A stretch of DNA of 64,000 bases from the NCBI RefSeq assembly GCF_013284035.1, contig NZ_CP054141.1, positions 3,348,001-3,412,000 on the forward strand. The letters run 5' to 3'. Origin of the DNA: Flavobacterium sp. M31R6. GTDB taxonomy: Bacteria > Bacteroidota > Bacteroidia > Flavobacteriales > Flavobacteriaceae. The notes beneath the pieces were generated by a model. It saw only the letters and a list, made by a program, of their open reading frames with translations, had not been told where the DNA came from and searched no databases. The position numbers were made by a program, and so were the translations under genes. The stretch's first letter is position 1. Each line of letters starts with the position of its first letter. Below, piece by piece: positions 8,860 through 17,947 of this stretch.

Positions 8860-10683
8860 TTATTTTTGATAACTCTCTGGAATTGTAGTTTTATTGCCAT
8901 CTCTTTCGGCTCGATAATGTGGCGATAATATTTCGATTCCCATTTCGTTACAACAATCCTGAATATTGGCATGCAATTGAGAATAAACCAATGCTTGTCT
9001 ATTGGCTTCTTTAGTATAGACATTGATTTGATAGGAAACATAGAAATCGTCTAAACTGGTTTGTAGGACAAATGGTTTTGGGTCTTTTAGTGCCAATTCA
9101 GCACGGTCAGCAGCATTCAACAAAGCTTGGTGCATATTTACCCAAGGCACATCATAACCAATAGTTACCGTAGTGTGTAAAATCAGCCCGCTTTTATCAG
9201 ATTCGCTACTAAAGTTGACCGTAGAGCTACTCATTATTGATGAATTTGGAATGGAAATAATTTCGTTTTTAATAGTTTTAATTCTAGTGACCAATAAGGA
9301 TTTTTCTACCACATTGCCAGCCAATTCTCCAATTTTTACATTGTCACCAATTTTGAATAATCGCATATAGGTTAGGACTAATCCCGCTATAACATTAGAC
9401 AATGGGCCTGAGGAACCAAAAGTAAAAATCACACCAAGAAAAACCGAAACGCCCTTGAAAACAGGTGAATCACTTCCTGGCAGATAAGGAAAAATCGCTA
9501 CAATCATAAAAGCCATCATCAATATCCTTATAATTTGGTAGGTTGGACTTGCCCAATCAGGATAAAATCCGTTTATTTTTAATTGCTCGTTTTCTATTTC
9601 ATCTCTAAAAAAACGCACCCCTTTGAGAATATAACGAAAAACAACAACAACAACAATGATGGTAAAAAAATTAGGTAAATAATTCAAAACTCCAAAAGCA
9701 ATAGCCTGTAATGGGGATGAAATATAATTAAAAAGTTTAGCCGAAAACCCTTCGGTCCAGGGAAATATTCCAAATAGAAAAGGCAAAGCAAAATAGATGA
9801 TTAAAAAAAAGAACAGCCATTTAAGTATTGTATTTGCTTTTAGAAGTACATTGATTTGTTTCTGTTTATCAAACAAAACATAGTTGTTTATTTTGACCCC
9901 TTTAATTGTTTTATCTTCTTGTTCAAGAATTTTTTTTGCTATCCATCTTGAAAATCGGTTGATATAAAATAGGATCAAAACTAAAATAAAAATGATCAGT
10001 AAAGCCAACCCAATTGTTTCTATTAGTTTAGAAAAACTTGTTTTTTCCTTGTATTCAAGTATAGATTTGCTAATTATGTTTTTGTATTTTTCGGCCAATT
10101 CTTTTTTGGAAGTATTATGCCATATTGCATCATTTTCGGAAATGCTCATTATAACAAAATCACTAAAAACAATATTATAAGAAGTTTCGGCTTCTGTAAC
10201 TTTTAGTGAATCTGGCACGAAAAGTAAATTATCTGATAATTTTTTAATTCTGTTTTCAATTGCATTTGCTCTTTCTTGAGCCGAAAATCCGCCTAACTTA
10301 TCGTAAATAACAAACAATGTATCATTAAAAAAACCATTTACTGGAAATGATTTTGCCGACAATCGCAAAGAATCTATTTGAGCTTTTTTCTTTTGTATTC
10401 TTTTAACATCCTGTTCTTTTAACTCTTGTAATTGTTTTATAAGCTCCTCTTTCTTAATATTGTCGGTGGTTTTTAGTTTGAGTAGCTGATTTTCGAGTGT
10501 GGCGGCTTTTACAGAATCAACCAATCGCTTTTTTTCTAATTCAATATTTTTCAAATTATACTCCCCTAAAATAATTGTGTTCAAGGAATCACTATTTACA
10601 TTAGGGTTTTGCGTTTGAGCGAATGACAAATCGGTAAATAGTAAAACAACTAAGAAAGGCAAAAAATACAGGTGTTTTTTCAT
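8860..10683 (-). CDS. Mechanosensitive ion channel (MscS family) with N-terminal periplasmic domain
   Basis: This 607-residue protein has a signal peptide starting at the Met encoded at 10683 and ending FAQ. A Lys/Glu-rich coiled coil of about 200 residues follows, then several membrane helices, the MscS pore-lining helix region rich in Gly/Ala/Ser (GVSVFLGVIFTFGSSGPLSN) and the beta domain (FKIGDNVKIGELAGNV, then TIKNEIISIPNSSIM). It should release osmolytes during osmotic down-shock. I preferred the start at 10683 over 10725 because the longer form would begin with polar residues before the signal peptide and because a -7 box lies over the upstream ATG. It ends 14 bp from a strong terminator. 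Confidence 0.88.
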   Translation of the reverse strand: MKKHLYFLPFLVVLLFTDLSFAQTQNPNVNSDSLNTIILGEYNLKNIELEKKRLVDSVKAATLENQLLKLKTTDNIKKEELIKQLQELKEQDVKRIQKKKAQIDSLRLSAKSFPVNGFFNDTLFVIYDKLGGFSAQERANAIENRIKKLSDNLLFVPDSLKVTEAETSYNIVFSDFVIMSISENDAIWHNTSKKELAEKYKNIISKSILEYKEKTSFSKLIETIGLALLIIFILVLILFYINRFSRWIAKKILEQEDKTIKGVKINNYVLFDKQKQINVLLKANTILKWLFFFLIIYFALPFLFGIFPWTEGFSAKLFNYISSPLQAIAFGVLNYLPNFFTIIVVVVVFRYILKGVRFFRDEIENEQLKINGFYPDWASPTYQIIRILMMAFMIVAIFPYLPGSDSPVFKGVSVFLGVIFTFGSSGPLSNVIAGLVLTYMRLFKIGDNVKIGELAGNVVEKSLLVTRIKTIKNEIISIPNSSIMSSSTVNFSSESDKSGLILHTTVTIGYDVPWVNMHQALLNAADRAELALKDPKPFVLQTSLDDFYVSYQINVYTKEANRQALVYSQLHANIQDCCNEMGIEILSPHYRAERDGNKTTIPESYQK

Positions 10684-10722
10684 TTTTTCAAGATCATATA
10701 GGTTAGAATTTAAACGCTTATT

Positions 10723-10730
10723 CAAATATA
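10723..10730 (-). promoter_or_regulatory. Probable -7 box of the channel gene promoter
   Basis: On the minus strand this reads TATATTTG, matching the Bacteroidota -7 consensus TAnnTTTG, 40 bp upstream of the start at 10683. The -33 element is weak: only ATTG near the expected position, where TTTG is the consensus. It overlaps the ATG at 10725, which supports the downstream start. Confidence 0.4.
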
Positions 10731-10804
10731 ATTATATCTTATTTAATACGTCAATTTACGAGCTAATTTTTATTGATTTCTTCCCCATATTTCAAGAAAG
10801 CTCT

Positions 10805-10907
10805 TTCTAACGAGTGGACACTGAAAAACATCGATTGTTTAATTAACGTTCTTTTTTAGATTAAAAGATGATTGTAACAGGATTTTAAGAATCCGTTATA
10901 TGCGTTT
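10805..10907. repeat. Direct repeat copy 2 flanking the mechanosensitive-channel gene
   Basis: This is the diverged partner of 8741-8840, in the same orientation, lying upstream of the channel promoter. The hairpin core is partly preserved (TAACAGGATT and AATCCGTTA) but the T-runs are lost, so it is probably no longer a terminator. No transposase lies between or next to the copies. Confidence 0.65.
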
Positions 10908-11095
10908 AATACATATCTAATATTCCATTAAGTCCTTGATAAATACTATCAAGGAATCAAAGACGAAAAAACAATGCAATTACTCAACAATTAATAATCA
11001 TTTATAAATCCTACATCAAATATTTTACTAATTTTAAAAATTGAATTTATCTTCTAAACGAATAACCAAATAATAGATTAACCAATTAACCTCTA

Positions 11096-11336
11096 ATGTG
11101 CTTTCATACCCTACAAACAGAGTTGAGTATAGAGCCAGAAAAACTTCCCATTGGGTAGATAAAAACACGGGAGAAATCAAAAATAATACACTATTTTAAC
11201 TACCGAAGCCAATCCACTATGGGCCGAAATACACAATCACAAAAAAAGAATGCTGGTAGTTTTAAAAAAGGAAGATGAAACAAAATGGCTGCAACATAAA
11301 CCCATCGAACAATTTGCTTTCCATTATTCAATTTAA
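11096..11336 (+). pseudogene. SOS-response-associated peptidase (SRAP/YedK/HMCES) remnant with internal deletion
   Basis: The stretch starts ATG with MCFHT, the typical N-terminus whose Cys2 is the catalytic residue of SRAP proteins. After about 20 codons it stops. It then resumes with VDKNTGEIKN and, after a frameshift, TTEANPLWAEIHNHKKRM, which is the conserved C-terminal block of the family. The middle of the roughly 230-residue protein is missing. The family forms a DNA-protein crosslink at abasic sites, but this copy cannot be functional. The assignment rests on two separate conserved blocks in the right order. Confidence 0.75.
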
Positions 11337-11343
11337 TTGATAG

Positions 11344-11471
11344 CTAAGCAAATACATCTTGATAAAGCAAATTTATGGTAATTTCCTTTACCGTTTTTCC
11401 ATCCTCAAATAAGGTACTTCAAATTCATTGGCATTTATAGTCAGGTCAAATTCTTCAAAATTCAATTCCAT
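11344..11471 (-). pseudogene. Frameshifted small unknown gene
   Basis: On the minus strand an ATG at 11471 opens a frame reading MELNFEEFDLTINANEFEVPY. A one-base loss near 11405 breaks it, and the next frame continues FEDGKTVKEITINLLYQDVFA to a stop at 11344. Together they make a coherent protein of about 43 residues of unknown family, convergent with the SRAP remnant. Confidence 0.4.
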
Positions 11472-11474
11472 ATT

Positions 11475-12014
11475 GAAATATATCTGTAAAAATAATTAAA
11501 ATTGTCTTTTGAAAAGACAACTATTAAATTTCTTAAGAACCGGAATCACTTTAAAATTTGTGAAATGTGTGGGTTTTGTGAAAAACCGTAAACTGTTAAT
11601 CAGTTTTGGAATTCTTTTAATGATGCACCATTTTTTAAAATGTATTTTGAAATATGAAAACTATGTAAAAGCAACCCCAGAATCGAACAAGAATTGATGG
11701 AGAAAGCATTCCACGTTTAGATATTTAACAATAGTAATCATGATTCAAGACAACATTAGAGAAATCCAAAAACATAATTAAGCCATTTAAGTCTAAATGG
11801 AAGAATCATTAAGATGATAAAGCGTTAAAAGATGAAATAAATTGGAATGCTTAAATATTTTTTTTTTTAAAATCATAATTAAAGATAAAGCGTCTGACAG
11901 TTTTTGGTAAAAAGATAAATTAGTTAGTTTTTCCATTGATTACAATTTAAAAAACAATGTTGCAATCGATATTGGACTCAAGAAATAGTAAAATGATGCC
12001 GAGATTTCTTTCTC
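11475..12014. other. Decayed region without an intact gene
   Basis: Several short plus-strand stretches look like worn coding sequence (a CEMCGFC peptide near 11565, FWNSFNDAPFF near 11605, FSIDYNLKNNVAIDIGLKK near 11930), each closed by stops. I do not recognise the parent genes. With the neighbouring remnants they show that this interval has accumulated deletions and is no longer under selection. Confidence 0.45.
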
Positions 12015-12320
12015 TCATTCATGCTGTTGTAAAAGGATCTTATTAGCCCATTTTTTTAATAAATTCAAAAAAAGTTTATTGTCTATTTTATCAGGAGCAA
12101 TTAAATCTAAATCTGTAAAATGCTCAGCAATGATTTTATCTTTACTGCCTGTAAATAAAGTTACTTGTTCTGGTTGGATGTATTGCGCTTGATAAATTTT
12201 ACCGATTGCACTTAGACATACTATAGCGCTTAAGATATCTTGTTTTGCTAGTTTGTGAATGTAATTCATGACTGTTATGTTTTTCTTTATATCAGTGTCT
12301 AAATTAGGACACATAATCAC
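12015..12320 (-). CDS. Hypothetical small protein, possibly a remnant
   Basis: This open frame of 101 codons encodes a mixed alpha/beta-looking peptide with no signal peptide, membrane segment or motif that I recognise. It lies 31 bp downstream of the 846-residue protein on the same strand, so it could be the last gene of that operon. It also abuts the decayed region, so it could equally be a gene tail. The start is uncertain (Met1, Met3 or Met18). Confidence 0.35.
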   Translation of the reverse strand: MIMCPNLDTDIKKNITVMNYIHKLAKQDILSAIVCLSAIGKIYQAQYIQPEQVTLFTGSKDKIIAEHFTDLDLIAPDKIDNKLFLNLLKKWANKILLQQHE

Positions 12321-12351
12321 TAAGATCTATCATTAGATGATACACGCTCTT

Positions 12352-14892
12352 TTATGTGTTATGGATACTTTTGGCGATGCGAAAAGCTGTAACATTAAAG
12401 ATTTTTTTGGAAAAATCTTGCAATCCCTTTGTCTTGTCAATCTGCCAACGGTTATCATAGGGACAGTTAACAATGTCATCTTTATAGGACTCCCAAGTTG
12501 AATCAAAATTAGTTTGAGGCCCTTTGTAATACACAATTATATAGTAATCGTCAAGGTAAATATTATATGCAAAACATTTGTTTATATGTTTTACTGTTAA
12601 TCCTTTGTCTCGCCCCGTAAGTATAAATGCTTCGCATACTGTTATATTAGATCCATTCGATTGAAACATCACATCAATCTCTCCGGCATCTTTTCCTGAC
12701 GCAGATCTGCCAGAGCGTCCTTGGTCGTGGCAACTCCACCCCCAAATTTGGAACCGTAGTCGCAAAGTTGCAATCAGTAAATCATTATATCGATTCTCAT
12801 GAGGAATATGTCGGATTCCCTCAATTTTTTCGAGCATAATTTTTCCTGCTTCAATAAGCTCATGCAATACTAACTCGCTTAAATTTCTTTTATTATTAAC
12901 ATTATCAGGCGTAACTTTAGCTATGTCCTGTGGAGTAAGCGATTTAAGATTGATAAGGCTTTGCTTGATAGAAAGAAGGGTTTTATCATGGGTTGCCTCA
13001 CCTAAGATTTTTTCCACTTCGGGTTTTATATCCTCATCATTTTCCGCAAAGTAGTTTTTAGCAACAACACTATAGCTAAAGGCCATTTCATGGAGCTCTC
13101 TTTCGAGATAGTAATTATAAATAACAGGAATGAGTTCCTGATTAAACCGATAAAGGTTTGAAAGTGTATTTAAGGCCTGGTCAAATCTTGAAGCATCTTT
13201 GTTGGCCACAAAATGATATATATTGGTACTTGATACCTGTTCATTTATTTTTTGCAGTGTACTTTTTTCTTCATCGGAAAGACTTTTTAAGAAATCCTCC
13301 CATTCTTTGTTAGCTTTATTTAATGATTTTATATTCATTTGCTTTATGGAATTTAATGTTTCGGCATGATAGAGATAATAAGCATAGGTAACGTTTTTAG
13401 GATCTTCTGAGGGAAGTCCCCTAAACAAAGCTGCGGCATTACCATAATCTTTGTCATTATAAAGTTTGAACAGGGCTTGGTAAAATTTCTTTTCCAGTTG
13501 CAACTTCTTATCAACAGGATGAATCGCATATTGGTTTTTAGGAATCTCCAATTTGCATAATTTCGCAAAATCTTTTTCTTTGAAGGCTAGGAGCAAATTA
13601 ATTCTAAAGATGAATTTTTCTGTTTCCGCGGGGCGATGCCTTTTCTTTTCAAAATGAAGTTTTATCTTTTCTATAAGGGGCTTTGCTAATTCCCAATGTG
13701 TATCGGAATTTATTGCTTCAATTAATGTGTTTTCATATTCTGTAACAGTCCTTCTGGTATCAAGAAAATCATCAATATTGATATTATTTATTAGTCCTGA
13801 AATGATATTGCGTGTATGCTTTGATTCTATGATATTCATTGCTAAAAGCATTTTCTCCAATTCTATGCTCTTATGATATAGTCCTTTAATAAAATCTTCT
13901 CTTTCCTTGGTATCAAAATGATTTAGCGATCGGTGTAGCAGGAAGTGAAGATCATGCTGGTACTGATTATTCTTGAAGAACGTAAAAGTATCATCCAATA
14001 CATCAATTCTGCCATTTGGAACAACGTTGTTGCTAAAGCGCAGAAAATATACAGTTATCCATTCTTTTAACTTTCTGAGGACTTCACTAACAGGAAGTCC
14101 TTCAAGTTCAAATTGGCTTTTCTTACTATTGACGGCCAGGTAAGCTATAGTCAATGCTGTTAAAAAATGCCAAATCTTAATTTTTTCCTCACGATTTTCA
14201 TCCTCATAATATTCCTTTTCAGCATTTAAAGCCAATGCATTCCCAAAATTTTCTTTCAATAAATCAAGTATGACTTCTTTTTCAAATTGTAAATAAAGGT
14301 AGCCCCAATCAATTATTTCAAAAGCAAATTCATTGTTTTGGCGATGAGCTGTACTTTTTATATTTCCCGAATTAACAAAATTTGGATGTTCGATTTCCTT
14401 GGTTGTATAAAACCAGATCAAATGAGTATTTATCGCTTTAATCAAATGTTGAGATGATTCCGGTACAATAGCAATTTGATCCCGCTTAATCTCAATTTCA
14501 GAAACCCTGCTGTTAAGTAATTTTACAAACTCAATGCATAAGTCAAAGGTACCGGCTTTGAAACGAAGGAACTGACTCTGAATCTGTGCAGTTTCACGCA
14601 GCTCAGCAACACAGAATCCTGCAATCTCAGGAATAAGAAAAAGCATAATTCTTCGTATCACCAATGGCTGGGGATAACTTTTAAATGATTTTATTCTCTT
14701 AGTACTAAGTTTTTCAAGTGCCTTCTCATATCTAACACGATAGATGGAATGGATTATTCCTCCATTGATATCCGGAACATAATTACTCAAGAGTTTATTC
14801 GCACATTCAAGCAAAATTCTTGCTGACACTTCGGCTTGGCTTTGGTCTAATGTATATAAGCCTGCATAATGCTCAAGTGTCATGTCAAACAT
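12352..14892 (-). CDS. Large protein of unknown function with a possible C-terminal nuclease-like domain
   Basis: This intact frame of 846 residues is mostly helical and has no signal peptide or membrane segment. Residues about 380-680 have the look of alpha-solenoid repeats. Near the C-terminus (about 720-760) there is a Gly/Arg/Ser-rich segment followed by AGEIDVMF (Asp740) and, 14 residues on, CEAF. This spacing recalls PD-(D/E)xK nucleases, but the (D/E)xK lysine is missing, so the nuclease idea is only a suggestion. The ATG directly abuts the stop of a broken upstream gene, so the two formed an operon. The neighbourhood (Fic protein, mobile element) suggests a defence or toxin role. Confidence 0.6.
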   Translation of the reverse strand: MFDMTLEHYAGLYTLDQSQAEVSARILLECANKLLSNYVPDINGGIIHSIYRVRYEKALEKLSTKRIKSFKSYPQPLVIRRIMLFLIPEIAGFCVAELRETAQIQSQFLRFKAGTFDLCIEFVKLLNSRVSEIEIKRDQIAIVPESSQHLIKAINTHLIWFYTTKEIEHPNFVNSGNIKSTAHRQNNEFAFEIIDWGYLYLQFEKEVILDLLKENFGNALALNAEKEYYEDENREEKIKIWHFLTALTIAYLAVNSKKSQFELEGLPVSEVLRKLKEWITVYFLRFSNNVVPNGRIDVLDDTFTFFKNNQYQHDLHFLLHRSLNHFDTKEREDFIKGLYHKSIELEKMLLAMNIIESKHTRNIISGLINNINIDDFLDTRRTVTEYENTLIEAINSDTHWELAKPLIEKIKLHFEKKRHRPAETEKFIFRINLLLAFKEKDFAKLCKLEIPKNQYAIHPVDKKLQLEKKFYQALFKLYNDKDYGNAAALFRGLPSEDPKNVTYAYYLYHAETLNSIKQMNIKSLNKANKEWEDFLKSLSDEEKSTLQKINEQVSSTNIYHFVANKDASRFDQALNTLSNLYRFNQELIPVIYNYYLERELHEMAFSYSVVAKNYFAENDEDIKPEVEKILGEATHDKTLLSIKQSLINLKSLTPQDIAKVTPDNVNNKRNLSELVLHELIEAGKIMLEKIEGIRHIPHENRYNDLLIATLRLRFQIWGWSCHDQGRSGRSASGKDAGEIDVMFQSNGSNITVCEAFILTGRDKGLTVKHINKCFAYNIYLDDYYIIVYYKGPQTNFDSTWESYKDDIVNCPYDNRWQIDKTKGLQDFSKKIFNVTAFRIAKSIHNT

Positions 14893-16017
14893 TTACAGCC
14901 TTAAATTATTTTTGGTATCCCATGACACTTTAGTCACATCATCACGATTCTGTGAGTTTTCCAGTAACTCAGGATCTAGCTTGATCTCGTCAATAAGCGA
15001 GAAGGCCAAGGCAGCTAAATCTTGATATGTCAACAAATAAGGGATTAACTTTGGGTAAGCCCTATGGATTTCCTTATAAATTGTCCATATAAGTGCCGGT
15101 TTTTCCATATTTCTCAATATCTTGAGGATATGATTATATGGTGCAGGATTCTTGTCAAATTGTACAATTACGTTAAAAGAAGATTTGCGTAGCTTCTAGC
15201 CTTTTGATAATCGCTAATCTCATGATGAAATCTGCTAAATGTTTCGCTGCTTTGTACAAAATCATAAATACTATTATAATTGAACTGAACTGTTGGTATC
15301 TTCTGCCTTATTTCCCTATGCATAGATACCAGTCATAATAAGCAACTTAAAATATCTATCTTCATATTGCGGATCGTTTTCCCTAAGCCAAAGCCAAAGT
15401 GTTGACGCAATTTCGTTTCTGAGATGACGTGCCGGTTCATTACCTCGCCATGAAAATGTATTAGCATCTTTTATGCTTAAAAGACCATTTTCTACAAAAT
15501 AGTCAACCGTTAGTTTTCTGTTAGAATTCCCCTCAACAATACATTTAGCTTATCTGGCGTCAATAGTAAGAGTTGTATCTTTAAAATATTCATTATAGTA
15601 AAGCTTGAGACATGGAATTAAGTCACGGTATTGTTTAGGGATTTCAATACCCTTACCATTGCTTTTTTCATTATCTAAATTTCTAAGAAAATACAATACA
15701 ACAGAAGGCAAAACGATATCACCCATACAAGAGCGTATCAAATGTGTCTTCTCGAAATCCTCATAGGTTAGAATAGTAGTGTTGGTTTCATTATATTTCT
15801 CAATTACCTTGATGAAGGTATCTTTACTCCTGTCAATATATTGAAGAGTCAAAATGATTTTGCTAATTATCAGGGAGAGATTATACTTGAGGTTCTGCCC
15901 AGTGATTTTTTGATCGACATAGGAAATGTAAGCAATATCCCCATGTGCCATACTAGCGATACGTACACTTAGGGAATCCAATTTAGATTCTATGGAATGA
16001 GAAGTTAAGAATTTCAT
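14893..16017 (-). pseudogene. Broken partner gene of the 846-residue protein (one in-frame stop, two frameshifts)
   Basis: From the ATG at 16017 the frame codes for 155 residues to TAA at 15550-15552. The same frame then continues for 77 codons of protein-like sequence (for example VDYFVENGLLS and EPARHLRNEIAST) to TAG at 15316-15318. A shift gives 50 more codons (QKIPTVQFNYNSIYDFV) to TAA at 15168-15170. A second shift restores the last 92 codons (ending SWDTKNNLRL) to the stop at 14893. Read together, about 375 residues of one soluble, probably helical protein appear. I do not recognise the family. Its stop codon touches the ATG of the next gene. Confidence 0.8.
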
Positions 16018-16174
16018 GGCTAATAATTGGATGATATAAAGTGGTTTTTTCCTGCAAGATACTTTACTTGTTTCCGTTTTCTATTAAAAAACTTTCCTTA
16101 TTTAAAATCTTTTAATAATCCTATACTGACTTGAATTTTAGTTCAGGTTGTATCCTGTACCCTCAATCATAACG

Positions 16175-16199
16175 TAAAAAAGCCCTCAAAATGAGAGCT
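16175..16199 (-). terminator. Rho-independent terminator after the Fic gene
   Basis: AGCCCTCA (16181-16188) pairs with TGAGAGCT (16192-16199) with one mismatch and a three-base loop. On the minus strand the hairpin is followed by a run of T (A-run at 16176-16180 on plus). It lies 28 bp past the Fic stop codon. Confidence 0.65.
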
Positions 16200-16226
16200 C
16201 GATTATCTGCAATGACCTATAATTAT

Positions 16227-17777
16227 TTATATTCGTGCGACTGGTTTCCCCTTTAAGCTTTCACTAACCAGTTTTGAAAGAAACTTTGTAAAGGGCTCTA
16301 TATCGCCTCCCACACTTGCACTTTCAAGAGCTGCCATGTAAGGATCACGTTCTTCCACAGGAATAACAGTCCAGGGAAATCCTCCGGAGGCTAGCATTAC
16401 ATTCATTAGGAATCTTGCCATCCTACCATTGCCATCCATATATGGATGGATGTACACAAATATGAAGTGACCGAGCACTGCGCGTACCGCGGCGCTGGTT
16501 TCGCTTTCGAGTAATTCAAAAAGCGTGGGCATTGCATCTCTCAGAGCATCTCTGTTTAGAGGCACATGCAGAGAATTAGAGATATAGACCTGATTGGTTC
16601 TGTATCCTGCCAAATCCGAAGCTTTTAAAATTCCGGCTACTACACTCGGCGAAAATAATTCCTGATACCAATCTCTATGGTCATCATCGGCAACTTTTCC
16701 AGCATTGTCGCCTTCTAAAATTTCCCCGAGACTTTTCTTTACAGCTTGTGTAGCCTGCCAGTAACCTCTTGCCGCCATTGCATTCCTATGGTTTCTATCA
16801 TTTTCATTCCCCTTGATGTCCCAATCACCAGTTCGGACTTTTTCAATCAACTCTACGGACACAACATATCTTTCGATAGAAAGTGAATGGTAGGCGTCTG
16901 TGACATATATCTGTTCTACAACTTCAAGGTATTTTTCTTTGTCTTTTGGAAGACCTGGTTCATCGGGAAAATACTTTATAACAACTTTTCGCCATTCATC
17001 CCACATCAGCTTGATACGGTTTGCATAAGGTGATCTTTCTCTGAATGATAGAGCAACGGGAGATTTACTTTGGAAAGGATCTGTTTCGCGTACATTGTAA
17101 TCAGCGGCTTTCATTGTTTTCAAAATATCATCGGCGATACGGTCTCGTCCAATATTCCGAAACGCACCGGCTAACCGTCCGGCCACTACTGAGTGTGAGC
17201 CTGCGAGAAGCGTGCCGAGAAGTTCGGATGCATCCTGAACCAGTGCCATCGCGGCGCGTACATCGACCGCATTCCTTTCGAACATTGCTGTAGAGCAGTT
17301 TGTCAAAGCAGAGTGCAATGGTAACATTCTAATGCCATCTATCTCGACAATATCGGTCATATATGGAAGCGGCGACTTCATTTCCAGTAATGACGTTTTA
17401 TACAACAATGGTATGACTTTATTTGAAGCTTCCAATGCGCGAATAATCAATTGTGTAGGTACAGTGCTATTTCCTGCATGTATCATGAGAGACTGATCAG
17501 CTGAAATACAGTAGGCATCACCGTATTTATCCTTGAGATAACGTGAGCAGAATTGCCAATAGGATGTATACCATGAAGTAGTGTCACCAGCAGCTTCGTG
17601 GGGATTTGACACAATGTACCAGCCTCTGGATACTTCCTTCAAGAAGCCGTTTTTTATCAGACGCTCTCTATGCGTTCTGTTTATTTCCGATGATTTTATT
17701 GCGACAATATTCTGATCCTCCTGTAAATCACGAAGTATCTGAAGCGATGCCGCCAATTTTTCTCCAGGTGTAGCCAT
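16227..17777 (-). CDS. Fic-domain protein with N-terminal AbiEi-like winged helix
   Basis: This 516-residue protein has an N-terminal winged-helix segment resembling AbiEi-type antitoxins (ending RGWYIVSN, residues 51-58) and a C-terminal Fic domain. The catalytic motif is HPYMDGNGR (444-452), the canonical HPFx(D/E)GN(G/K)R with Tyr for Phe. A SLSIER segment at 298-303 fits the inhibitory (S/T)xxxE motif, placed before the Fic core as in class II proteins. It probably AMPylates a target protein and may bind its own promoter. The gene is visibly richer in G+C than its neighbours, suggesting transfer. Four 24-bp-spaced repeats lie 90-170 bp upstream. Confidence 0.82.
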   Translation of the reverse strand: MATPGEKLAASLQILRDLQEDQNIVAIKSSEINRTHRERLIKNGFLKEVSRGWYIVSNPHEAAGDTTSWYTSYWQFCSRYLKDKYGDAYCISADQSLMIHAGNSTVPTQLIIRALEASNKVIPLLYKTSLLEMKSPLPYMTDIVEIDGIRMLPLHSALTNCSTAMFERNAVDVRAAMALVQDASELLGTLLAGSHSVVAGRLAGAFRNIGRDRIADDILKTMKAADYNVRETDPFQSKSPVALSFRERSPYANRIKLMWDEWRKVVIKYFPDEPGLPKDKEKYLEVVEQIYVTDAYHSLSIERYVVSVELIEKVRTGDWDIKGNENDRNHRNAMAARGYWQATQAVKKSLGEILEGDNAGKVADDDHRDWYQELFSPSVVAGILKASDLAGYRTNQVYISNSLHVPLNRDALRDAMPTLFELLESETSAAVRAVLGHFIFVYIHPYMDGNGRMARFLMNVMLASGGFPWTVIPVEERDPYMAALESASVGGDIEPFTKFLSKLVSESLKGKPVARI

Positions 17778-17866
17778 ATTATTCTTTTCTTGAAATATTT
17801 TATATCCGAAATTATTAACCTACTATTTTTTCAAAACAAAAAAAGCTTAATGATTTTGCATCGTAA

Positions 17867-17947
17867 TTAGCCTATCGCGCCGCACATAAGTTAGCCTATT
17901 GTGTTGTATTAAAATTAGCTTATCTTGTTGTATGTAAATTAGCCTAT
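17867..17947. repeat. Four TTAGCCTAT-type repeats at exact 24-bp spacing, probable operator array
   Basis: TTAGCCTAT starts at 17867, 17891 and 17939, and the variant TTAGCTTAT at 17915. The interval is exactly 24 bp each time. The 15-bp spacers differ, although the middle two share TTGTAT-like bases. The array lies upstream of the Fic gene start (17777). The regular spacing points to a protein that binds several adjacent sites on a helical repeat. The fused winged helix of the Fic protein is the natural candidate. The spacers are too short and the unit too small for a CRISPR array. Confidence 0.7.

Noticed and set aside
10933..10955. Perfect 9-bp inverted repeat TCCTTGATA/TATCAAGGA
   Set aside because: There is no T-run on either side and no adjacent gene end to terminate, so no function can be supported.
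11509..11697. 62-codon plus-strand ORF
   Set aside because: It lies in the decayed region, has no plausible start context, and another frame over the same bases contains more protein-like but interrupted peptides.
12352..14892. Calling the 846-residue protein a PD-(D/E)xK nuclease
   Set aside because: The candidate motif has Asp740 and CEAF at the right distance but no (D/E)xK lysine, so the assignment is left open.
17867..17947. Possible CRISPR-like array
   Set aside because: The repeated unit is only 9 bp, the spacers are 15 bp, and there are no cas genes. An operator array fits better.
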